This document shows positions 8,412 to 15,169 of a stretch of DNA of 64,000 bases, one piece after another. Each line of letters opens with the position of its first letter. Position 1 is the stretch's first letter. Origin of the DNA: Nocardiopsis sinuspersici (GTDB lineage: Bacteria > Actinomycetota > Actinomycetes > Streptosporangiales > Streptosporangiaceae); contig VWVT01000001.1 of assembly GCA_008638415.1 (NCBI GenBank), forward strand, positions 434,001-498,000, given 5' to 3'. Below the pieces are notes generated by a model. The model saw only the letters and a list, made by a program, of their open reading frames with translations, did not search any database and was not told the origin of the DNA. The translations under genes and the position numbers were made by a program.

Positions 8412-8762
8412 TTACTTCCGGAGAGTCCTGCGAACGAGAGGACGGTCGTTCTCATCGAAGCGGGCACCAAGCTCCCACGTTGTCCTCTGCACGAGGAGAT
8501 CAAAGAAGAACTGAACCCTTTCAGGCCTTTCCGTCCATGTTGTTCCGTACACGTCTATGGAAGTCACGAAACCTTCGTATCCATCGAATTCTTCTACGTC
8601 TACCGCAAGGTCGCCAAACATATCCGAGATATCACTGAAGTAGAACTCGAAGACATCGCCATTCACTTCTTCAGAAGTGACTTCCGGGAAATCTCTAATC
8701 TTCTCGACGACTTCATTGACCCCTGCGGATACCATGATTGTTTCTACTTTCGCCACTGTCAT
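8412..8762 (-). CDS. Predicted immunity protein for adjacent toxin
   Basis: 116 residues, acidic and cytosolic, with no family I can name. The ATG at 8762 lies 2 bp after the toxin stop codon, so translation is probably coupled; GTAGGG precedes it. Base composition is clearly AT-richer than the neighbouring backbone, like the 3' end of the toxin gene, which fits a toxin-C-terminus/immunity cassette exchanged as a unit. The acidic character (EVNGDVFEFYFSDISDMFGD) suits binding to a basic nuclease domain. Function is inferred from position: in polymorphic toxin loci the gene directly after the toxin is normally its immunity gene. Confidence 0.7.
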   Translation of the reverse strand: MTVAKVETIMVSAGVNEVVEKIRDFPEVTSEEVNGDVFEFYFSDISDMFGDLAVDVEEFDGYEGFVTSIDVYGTTWTERPERVQFFFDLLVQRTTWELGARFDENDRPLVRRTLRK

Positions 8763-8764
8763 CC

Positions 8765-11239
8765 CTACGGCCAGACGATGACGAAACCGCCACCGATAAC
8801 GATCAGTTCGTCCAGGTCTCCACCATACCTGCGGAGTGGTGAACCCAATGCCGCCATGGAGTCTTCCTGACTCATCCCCGAAGGTCGCAGGTCAAGGACT
8901 AGACGACTTGACTGTTTACGTCCTCCCTTGATGTTCGATCGGATGGCGTTCGCGGACGCCGAGTCAAGAGTCTTAAATTCAACAGTGTGCCCGGTTCCTG
9001 AAATGACAGCTTCGGGCGACTTTTTGCCAGCCTCCGTGGACTCTGCCACCGATTGGACCTGAATCCCATATTCTTCAAGAAATTCTGCGATTTCCTTTTC
9101 CTTGGATTGGAAGTACTCCCAACCCTCACCGATCCGGCCTTCTCTGTGGAGATCTTCCACTGTGGGCTGACTGTAGCTCGCGGGACCAACGTCTTCAGGC
9201 CGAGGGACTCGACCGTCAAGTTCTACCTTGTCGGGAAAAACATCCAGCAGCCTCTCCGGGTTACCAGCTCCCGTATCGACTTCCTCATCGCCTGCGGCTT
9301 CGTCATCGCGCCCGTGGCTTTCGTCGTCTGCATTACCGTCGCCTCCGGTGCCGGTGCGGTCCTGGGGCGGATCGTCGCCACCGCCGCCGCCATCGCTGCC
9401 GCCGCCTGTGGCGGGTTCGGGGCGCCCCTGTTCCTCGCGCGGCCCGCCCGTACCCTCCTGCTCATCGTCGCGGCGCTGGGTCGGGTCGTCATCCTGACTG
9501 TTCTCGACATCCTCATCGCGACGCGGGGGACGCTCCCCGGGATCGTCCTCGCCGCGGGGCGCCTCGGTCTCACCCCGTTGGGACTCGCTCTCCGGACGCG
9601 GGGGCGAGGACGCGGCGCCGGGCTTCTCCTCGGGTCTGCTCGGCGCGTCCGCGACCTCCCCGTCAGGACGGGGCTCGGTCTGGTCGCCCTCGCCGCTCGG
9701 GCGGTCGGGTGGTGTGCCGCTGTCCTGGGGCTGTGGGGTGTCACCACTCTGCGGCGTGGTCGGCTTCTGAGAGGGCCGTTCGCCACCGGAATCGGGCGCG
9801 GGGGTGGAGGGCGTGTCCGGCCGGGGCGAGGGTGAAGGGTTCTCGCGGAACCGGTTCGGGTCCAGCAGCGACTCCCGCAGCACCGTGAGCGGGTTCTCGA
9901 AGCGCTCACCGGTGGGGCGGCTGCCCTCCCCGGCGTTCGGCAGCGGGCTGCTGGGCCACTCCCCCGTCCCCGGGCCGCCCTGCGACGTGGACTTGTCCGA
10001 ACCGCCGGAGCCGCCGAAGTCACCAGAGCCCTCGGAACCCTCCGAGCCGTCGGAGGGCATACCGCCGGAGCCGCCCACACCGGTTCCGAGGACGATCTTG
10101 GCGAGCTTGAGGGGAAGCCCGCCGGTCATCAACGCCACGTTGGCGCCGATGGTGGTGTTGGAGTAGGCGGTGCCGTCCTCGCGCGTGGACCAGGCGGTGT
10201 GCCCCTCCCACAACTCGTCCTTGCTGGCGTCGAGGTTGTCGGTCCACCGGTCCCATCCCGCGCCCCACCCCTCCCGGCCGCCCGCTCCGGGGTCCCACAG
10301 CCATCCGTGGTCGTCGTGGATACCGATGAGGGCGGCCGCGTCCATCTTCGCGTCGTCCCAGGCCGCCTTGGCGTTCTCCCAGCGACCCGATGCGTCGAAG
10401 CGCCACCCGTTCTCGGGGTGCCAGTACCCGAGCTTGGTCGTCAGCCCCACCGCCGAGCCCCACAGCGCGTCGGTGACCACCGTGTCCCAGAGCGCCTGGC
10501 CCTTGTCGTTGCCCCAGTCCATCTGGGAGGGGTGGAACTCGCTGCCCGCCCACGCCGCGGCGTCGTTGGCGAAACTGTTGACGCCCTCGAAGCTGAAGGC
10601 GGTCTCCAGGGAGAGATCGCGCTCGCCGGCGTCGGTGGGCAGCCCGTAGACGAGCACGCCGTCCCCGCCCGCCTGGCCGGGCGAGGCGTAGGCGGGACCG
10701 CCGAACACCGCCGAGATCCGGGAGGCGCAGTCGTTCTCGGCCTCGTTGAACGTGGCCCAGGCGGCGTTGACCGCGTCCTTGAGGCGCATGTTCTCCGTCA
10801 GCGCCCACTCGTCGGTCTCCTCGTCCTCGGTCAGCCACCACACCTTCTCGTCGTGGTGCCGGTTCCAGAAGCCCTGGGCCTCGATCCGCAGGGTGTTGAG
10901 CGACCTCCGCGCGGTCTTGGCGGCCTCGGCCAGGTCCTCCAGCGCGGCGGCGACGGTGGCCAGGTCGCCGGAGATGTCCTCGCCCTTGGTCACCACCGGG
11001 TCCATCTTGGAAAAGAGCGCCTCGCTCTCGGGGGCCTCGTAGTGGGCCTGGAGGCCCCGCCAGGTGGAACGCATGTCCTCGGCCCCGCCGAAGAGGTCCT
11101 CACCGCCGGTGCGCAGCGTCTCGGCCGCGTAGTTGAGGGACCACACGTCGGTCAGGGGATAGGGGATGGCCTCGGGGTCGATGAGCGTGAACATGTTCGA
11201 GTCCACGCCGTCCTGGGGCTGGGTGGGTTCGAAACTCAC
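8765..11239 (-). CDS. Polymorphic toxin, T7SS-type N-terminus, nuclease-like C-terminus
   Basis: 824 residues from a GTG start. Residues about 20-400 form a helical WXG100/PPE-like region (ETLRTGGEDLFGGAEDMRSTW, then long helices) ending in a glycine-rich hydrophobic stretch. Residues about 400-655 are a low-complexity Pro/Ser/Gly/Asp/Glu linker. The last 165 residues are compact: SPEAVISG, then VEFK with Glu754 and Lys756, then a KQSSRLVLDL strand and LDELIVIGGG. This spacing matches PD-(D/E)xK tRNA-nuclease toxins of the CdiA-C type, with PE in place of PD. It is probably exported by a type VII system and acts on nucleic acid in a target cell. The partner small proteins lie just upstream and immunity just downstream. 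Confidence 0.75.
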   Translation of the reverse strand: MSFEPTQPQDGVDSNMFTLIDPEAIPYPLTDVWSLNYAAETLRTGGEDLFGGAEDMRSTWRGLQAHYEAPESEALFSKMDPVVTKGEDISGDLATVAAALEDLAEAAKTARRSLNTLRIEAQGFWNRHHDEKVWWLTEDEETDEWALTENMRLKDAVNAAWATFNEAENDCASRISAVFGGPAYASPGQAGGDGVLVYGLPTDAGERDLSLETAFSFEGVNSFANDAAAWAGSEFHPSQMDWGNDKGQALWDTVVTDALWGSAVGLTTKLGYWHPENGWRFDASGRWENAKAAWDDAKMDAAALIGIHDDHGWLWDPGAGGREGWGAGWDRWTDNLDASKDELWEGHTAWSTREDGTAYSNTTIGANVALMTGGLPLKLAKIVLGTGVGGSGGMPSDGSEGSEGSGDFGGSGGSDKSTSQGGPGTGEWPSSPLPNAGEGSRPTGERFENPLTVLRESLLDPNRFRENPSPSPRPDTPSTPAPDSGGERPSQKPTTPQSGDTPQPQDSGTPPDRPSGEGDQTEPRPDGEVADAPSRPEEKPGAASSPPRPESESQRGETEAPRGEDDPGERPPRRDEDVENSQDDDPTQRRDDEQEGTGGPREEQGRPEPATGGGSDGGGGGDDPPQDRTGTGGDGNADDESHGRDDEAAGDEEVDTGAGNPERLLDVFPDKVELDGRVPRPEDVGPASYSQPTVEDLHREGRIGEGWEYFQSKEKEIAEFLEEYGIQVQSVAESTEAGKKSPEAVISGTGHTVEFKTLDSASANAIRSNIKGGRKQSSRLVLDLRPSGMSQEDSMAALGSPLRRYGGDLDELIVIGGGFVIVWP

Positions 11240-11318
11240 CAGGGGGCCTTCCGTGGGGGCGGGGAGGGACAGGGAGGGATGGGGGAAGGGGCGGTGCGGG
11301 GAGGGACGGAGCGTCGGG

Positions 11319-11654
11319 TCAGAGGTCGAGGTTGTCGCCGGTGCCCGCCTGCCGCTGGGCCTCGGCGGCCATCTCCTCCTGGCCCTCGTTGTAGGCCAGG
11401 GTGGCGTCGTTGGCTCCCTGGAGACAGGAGAGGCTGCGGGTGAACATGGCGTCGGTCTTGCCGGTGAAGTGGTCGAGGAACCCGGCCAGGGCGGTCTCCA
11501 CGGGCGGGCTCTTGGCGTTGTTCAGCGCCATGTCGATCCCGTCGGCGGTGGAGTCGATGGTGGCGGAGAACCCGCCTCCCTCCAGACCGAGCTGGTCGCC
11601 GAGGCCGGTCAGGACCAGCGCGACCCCGCCCACGTCGATGTCCCACTTGCTCAT
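11319..11654 (-). CDS. DUF6507 family (WXG100-like) protein
   Basis: 111 residues, starting MSKWDIDVGGVALVLTGLGD. This fits DUF6507, small helical proteins of the WXG100/ESX class found beside type VII substrates. Two predicted amphipathic helices flank the region TIDSTADGID; the end is polar. The ATG at 11654 overlaps the upstream stop (ATGA) and has GGGGAGGGACG in the preceding coding region. It probably forms a hairpin-type partner with the other small protein or with the N-terminus of the 824-aa toxin for export. The operon order is small protein, DUF6507, toxin, immunity. Confidence 0.75.
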   Translation of the reverse strand: MSKWDIDVGGVALVLTGLGDQLGLEGGGFSATIDSTADGIDMALNNAKSPPVETALAGFLDHFTGKTDAMFTRSLSCLQGANDATLAYNEGQEEMAAEAQRQAGTGDNLDL

Positions 11655-11983
11655 CGGTCGTCCCTCCCCGCCGGGGCGGTGAACCTGTGCGGGCGGAACG
11701 CGGCCCCGGGGTCGGCCGCCGAAGCGGAGGCGGCCGAGCGGTGGGCCTCCGCCATGCTCTGCTCGGCGACGTGGGCTTGGAGCAGGTTCAGCGAGGCACG
11801 CACGCCTTGGACCGTCCTGGCCATACGTTCCCCGACGGGCTTGACGGAGGTCTCGTCCGGTTCCGGTGCGGTGGGCGGTGCCCGTCCCGCCGGATCCTCG
11901 TCAGCGGGCGCCGAGTGACGGGGTCGTCGGGGTCCGGCGGCGGGGACACTCTCGGCCGACGGCTCGACCAGCTCGAACTTCAT
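11651..11983 (-). CDS. Small T7SS-operon protein, helical C-terminal half
   Basis: 110 residues from the ATG at 11983, which has AGGAGGTG eight bases upstream. The first half is Pro/Ala/Glu-rich and probably disordered; the second half (ERMARTVQGVRASLNLLQAHVAEQSMAEAH) is a long amphipathic helix region, as in ESX-type partner proteins. First gene of the toxin operon, overlapping DUF6507 by four bases. No family name can be given. A role as secretion partner or chaperone is inferred from position and size. Confidence 0.6.
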   Translation of the reverse strand: MKFELVEPSAESVPAAGPRRPRHSAPADEDPAGRAPPTAPEPDETSVKPVGERMARTVQGVRASLNLLQAHVAEQSMAEAHRSAASASAADPGAAFRPHRFTAPAGRDDR

Positions 11984-12052
11984 CCGGCGACACCTCCTGC
12001 GTTCGTTTCGTCGACATCCCACGCCCCACGGCCTCAGGGCACGGCTGTAGCA

Positions 12053-12064
12053 GTATGCGCATAC
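12053..12064. promoter_or_regulatory. Perfect palindrome in toxin operon promoter region
   Basis: GTATGCGCATAC is a perfect 12-bp palindrome about 70 bp upstream of the first gene of the toxin operon (start 11983, minus strand). Read on the minus strand it ends in CATAC(T), which could be part of a -10 element, so a repressor bound there would block transcription. The regulator is unknown. Confidence 0.35.
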
Positions 12065-12277
12065 GGGGTGACACTTCACGATCGGTTTTGGTTCGGGGGA
12101 AAACCGCGTTCGCGGTGATCAGGAGGTGGATTCCCGGCCGCCGGGCGAGAACGCGCAGATGAGGACGATGCGCGTGACACACGTCACTTTCACCGCACGG
12201 GAGAAAAGGCCCGGGCAACGGGGCCGTGTACGAGGGCCACGCACGTCCCTTTCCCGGAGGTCACTCCCGTCTCCTTG

Positions 12278-13693
12278 TCACCCTCGGGAGGCCGCGGTCA
12301 GGTAGGCGGTCTGCCTCCGCGTGAGCTCCAGTGCCCGCATGGGCGCGGCCGCGTCCTCCAGCACCGGGTACCAGGCGGCACGCTCCTCGCCCTCGCCGAC
12401 GAGCGTGCCCCTGATCGGTCCCGCCTGGGCGCGGCCGGCCCCGACCCGGCGCAGGCGCTCCGGTCCGATCGCCAGCCCGACCGGAACCGCGGGTCCCGCC
12501 CACACCGGCACGTAGGTGGTGTCACCGCGCCCGGGAAGGCGGCGCACCCGCAGGCTCTCCAGCAGTCCCTCCTCCGCGAGCGCCTCCACCAGCTCCGGGA
12601 GCGCGTCGAAGGGCACGGATCCCTCGCCTTCGAAACCGACCACCACGGAGATCCTCTCCAGGGCGTGGGCCCCGCGCCAGGTGAGGCGGATCTGCCCGGA
12701 GAGGGGATGTCCCAGGCCCAGTGGCCCGGACAGGTACAGGATCGACGGCTCGGGCCTGCGCTGCTGGACGAAACCGGACAGCCGCTCGCGGTCCCAGGCC
12801 ATGAGCGCGGGCTCGTACGGGCCCCACCCGGAAGGCGCGGTCCCGGCCAGGTGCTCGGCGACGACCTCCGCCGCACGGCCCGGACGCGGGGTGAGCGGGT
12901 CGCGGTGGAGCACGGACACGTCCACCACCAACTGCGTTCCGGCGGTCTCGGCGAAGTCCGCGAGGAAGCCCGGAACCGGCTCGGCGCCCGGTTCCTTCCC
13001 GGCCCAGTCCACCCCCGCCGGCTCCTTGGCCGGAATGAACCCGTACTCGGTGTCCCAGTGCACCGGAAGCCCGGTGATGCCGTCGTGGCAGTCACCGTCC
13101 TCGCCCCGTACCACCCAGCGCCCCAGCGGTCCGGCCAGGAAGGTCCGGGCCCCGTAGGTCAGCCGCGACGTCGCGGGGGTGAGCACCTGGAGCGTCCTCT
13201 CCCCGGTGTGCGTGGCCACCGCGTCGCTGAGCCAGGAGTCGAAGGGCACCACCGCGCGGTCCTGGACGACCAGGAGGGCTCGGGCCGCGGTGCGGTCGAC
13301 GGCCGGGTGCCCCGGTTCCTCCCACAGGCCGAAGTCGGCCCCGCCCGAGGTCCACACCGCGCCTCCGAGCCGCAGCGCGAGCCCGTCGGCGAACCGGTGC
13401 GCCACCTCGCGGCCCCGCGCGTCGGGGCGGGCACGTGTCTCCACCCACCAGAACGTGTCCGGCAGTCCCGCCACGACCTCCGCACCGAGCAGGCGCACGA
13501 CGTCGTCGGGGCGCTCCACCCGCCGCCCGGGTTCGAACGTGGCCAGGAGGTGACCGTCCCCGTCCCTGATCTGTAGGACGTCGGTGTCCCCGTGCTGGTG
13601 CAGCCGCAGCTTCGGGTCGACGTCTTGCAGGGCGTCGGCGACCGCCGGCTCGTCGGGTCTGTCGGCGACCAGGGCCACCACGTCGTAGCTCAA
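12278..13693 (-). CDS. DUF6177 family protein
   Basis: 471 residues if translation starts at the TTG at 13693 (MSYDVVALVADRPDEP), which has GGGAGA seven bases upstream and matches how DUF6177 proteins begin; the frame is open for another 28 codons. The family pattern is seen in the N-terminal DVVALV, the segment TFWWVETRARPDARGREVAHRF (split by eye), and the long C-terminal region with SILYLSGPLGLGHP. Function is unknown; in actinomycetes DUF6177 genes sit beside type VII secretion/WXG100 genes, and here it lies upstream on the same strand as the toxin operon. It may assist secretion or bind the substrates. Confidence 0.75.
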   Translation of the reverse strand: MSYDVVALVADRPDEPAVADALQDVDPKLRLHQHGDTDVLQIRDGDGHLLATFEPGRRVERPDDVVRLLGAEVVAGLPDTFWWVETRARPDARGREVAHRFADGLALRLGGAVWTSGGADFGLWEEPGHPAVDRTAARALLVVQDRAVVPFDSWLSDAVATHTGERTLQVLTPATSRLTYGARTFLAGPLGRWVVRGEDGDCHDGITGLPVHWDTEYGFIPAKEPAGVDWAGKEPGAEPVPGFLADFAETAGTQLVVDVSVLHRDPLTPRPGRAAEVVAEHLAGTAPSGWGPYEPALMAWDRERLSGFVQQRRPEPSILYLSGPLGLGHPLSGQIRLTWRGAHALERISVVVGFEGEGSVPFDALPELVEALAEEGLLESLRVRRLPGRGDTTYVPVWAGPAVPVGLAIGPERLRRVGAGRAQAGPIRGTLVGEGEERAAWYPVLEDAAAPMRALELTRRQTAYLTAASRG

Positions 13694-13966
13694 CGGTTCT
13701 CCCGGTTGGAGGGTGGAATGGAGGGCGGGACGAAGGGGGCGGCCGGCGCCGCTCGGAGCGGACGAGGAGCGGGTCACCGTTCGCGGGCGAGCATAGCCAG
13801 TACGTCACCGACGAGTGGCTCCTACCCCCGTGCCGCTCTCCTGACCGTCCCGCCCCGGCCCTTCTGCCTCCCACCCGGGGCTTGTGGGACCGATCCGGGC
13901 CTGTGAGAGGCGCACGAGGCGCATGAAACGCACGAGGACCGGTCGCCACCCGTGGGGAAGCCGGAG

Positions 13967-13998
13967 GGCGGGCGGGGACCGCCACGGCCCCGCCCGCC
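13967..13998 (-). terminator. Terminator of MoxR-VWA operon
   Basis: Stem GGCGGGCGGGG / CCCCGCCCGCC (11 bp, 10-nt loop), five bases past the stop of the VWA gene at 14003. The rest of the 13694-14002 gap holds no gene and should contain the promoter for the DUF6177 gene. Confidence 0.7.
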
Positions 13999-14002
13999 CG
14001 GA

Positions 14003-15169
14003 TCAGGCGTCCTGGTGCTTCTCTACCCAGGACGTGAGGGGTTGCCCCTGGATGGCCGCCGCCATCAGCTCGGGGAACGCGTCGGGGGTACAGGCGAACG
14101 CGGGCACCCCCATCTCGGCGAGCGCGGACGCGTTCCGGCGGTCGTAGAACGGCGCGCCCTCGTCCGAGAGGGCCAGCAGTACCACCACCTGGACCCCGGC
14201 CGCCTTCATCGCGGCCACCCTCCTGAGCATCTCCTCTCGGACACCGCCCTCGTACAGGTCGCTGATCAGCACGAACACCGAGTCGTTCGGCTTGCTGATC
14301 AGCCCCTGGCAGTAGGCGATGGCCTTGTTGATGTGCGTACCGCCGCCCAACTGGGTCCCGAACAGCACCTCGACCGGGTCGGTGAGCTGCTCGGTCAGGT
14401 CCACCACGGCGGTGTCGAACACGACCAGGGACGTGCGCAGGGTCTTCATGGAGGCCAGGACCGCGCCGAACACGCTCGCGTAGACCACGGAGGAGGCCAT
14501 GGAACCGCTCTGGTCGATCGCCAGCACCACGTCCTTCTGCACCCCGCGGCTGCGGCGCCCGTATCCCACCAGGGTCTGCGGCACGATCGTGTTGTGCTCG
14601 GGCAGGTAGTGGGCCAGGTTGCGGCGGATGGTCGCGTTCCAGTCGATGTCGGCCGCCCGGCGCGGCCGGTGCGTGCGGGCCGAGCGGTCGATCGCCCCCT
14701 GCACCAGGGACCGCGTCTTCTGCGCCACCCGGCGCTCCAGGTCGTCGACCACGCGGCGCACCACCGCGCGGGCGGACTCGCGGGCCTGGTCGGGCATCAC
14801 CCGGTTGAGGGAGAGGAGGGTGCCGACGAGGTGCACGTCCGGCTCGACGGCCTCCATCATCTCCGGCTCCAGGAGGAGCTGGTGCAGGCCCAGGCGGTCC
14901 ATGGCGTCCTTCTGCATCACCTGCACCACGGAGGACGGGAAGTACTCCCGGATATCGCCCAGCCAGCGCGCCACCCGGGGCGCCGAACCGCCGAGTCCGG
15001 CGCTGCGCTCGCCGCTGGAGGACCCGTTCCCGGAGCCGTCGCCCCGGTTGTACAGCGCCTCCAGCGCCGCGTCCATCCCCTGGTCTGCGGTGCTGAGCCC
15101 GGAGGGGCACTGCGCCTCCCGGCCCAGCACCAGCCGCCAGCGGCGCTCCCGTTCGTCCACGGCGTTCAT
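14003..15169 (-). CDS. VWA domain-containing protein
   Basis: 388 residues. The C-terminal half is a von Willebrand factor A domain with the MIDAS motif DQSGSM near residue 220, preceded by KDVVLAI and followed by a threonine in GGGTH. The N-terminal half is helical. In MoxR-VWA pairs the VWA protein binds metal and presents substrates to the AAA+ partner. It is the last gene of a five-gene minus-strand operon; the ATG at 15169 overlaps the DUF5682 stop by ATGA. Its partner AAA+ protein is the MoxR gene two genes upstream. Confidence 0.88.
   Translation of the reverse strand: MNAVDERERRWRLVLGREAQCPSGLSTADQGMDAALEALYNRGDGSGNGSSSGERSAGLGGSAPRVARWLGDIREYFPSSVVQVMQKDAMDRLGLHQLLLEPEMMEAVEPDVHLVGTLLSLNRVMPDQARESARAVVRRVVDDLERRVAQKTRSLVQGAIDRSARTHRPRRAADIDWNATIRRNLAHYLPEHNTIVPQTLVGYGRRSRGVQKDVVLAIDQSGSMASSVVYASVFGAVLASMKTLRTSLVVFDTAVVDLTEQLTDPVEVLFGTQLGGGTHINKAIAYCQGLISKPNDSVFVLISDLYEGGVREEMLRRVAAMKAAGVQVVVLLALSDEGAPFYDRRNASALAEMGVPAFACTPDAFPELMAAAIQGQPLTSWVEKHQDA

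Noticed and set aside
8256..8870. 204-codon plus-strand frame across the immunity gene
   Set aside because: It is antisense to the immunity gene and the decayed gene start, in AT-richer DNA where stops are simply fewer by chance; the minus-strand frames have better starts and operon logic.
9053..9835. Long hydrophobic plus-strand frame that looks like a membrane protein
   Set aside because: It is the antisense of the acidic Pro/Ser linker of the toxin gene; Asp/Glu/Gly codons read backwards give Val/Leu/Ala. No ribosome site or family match.
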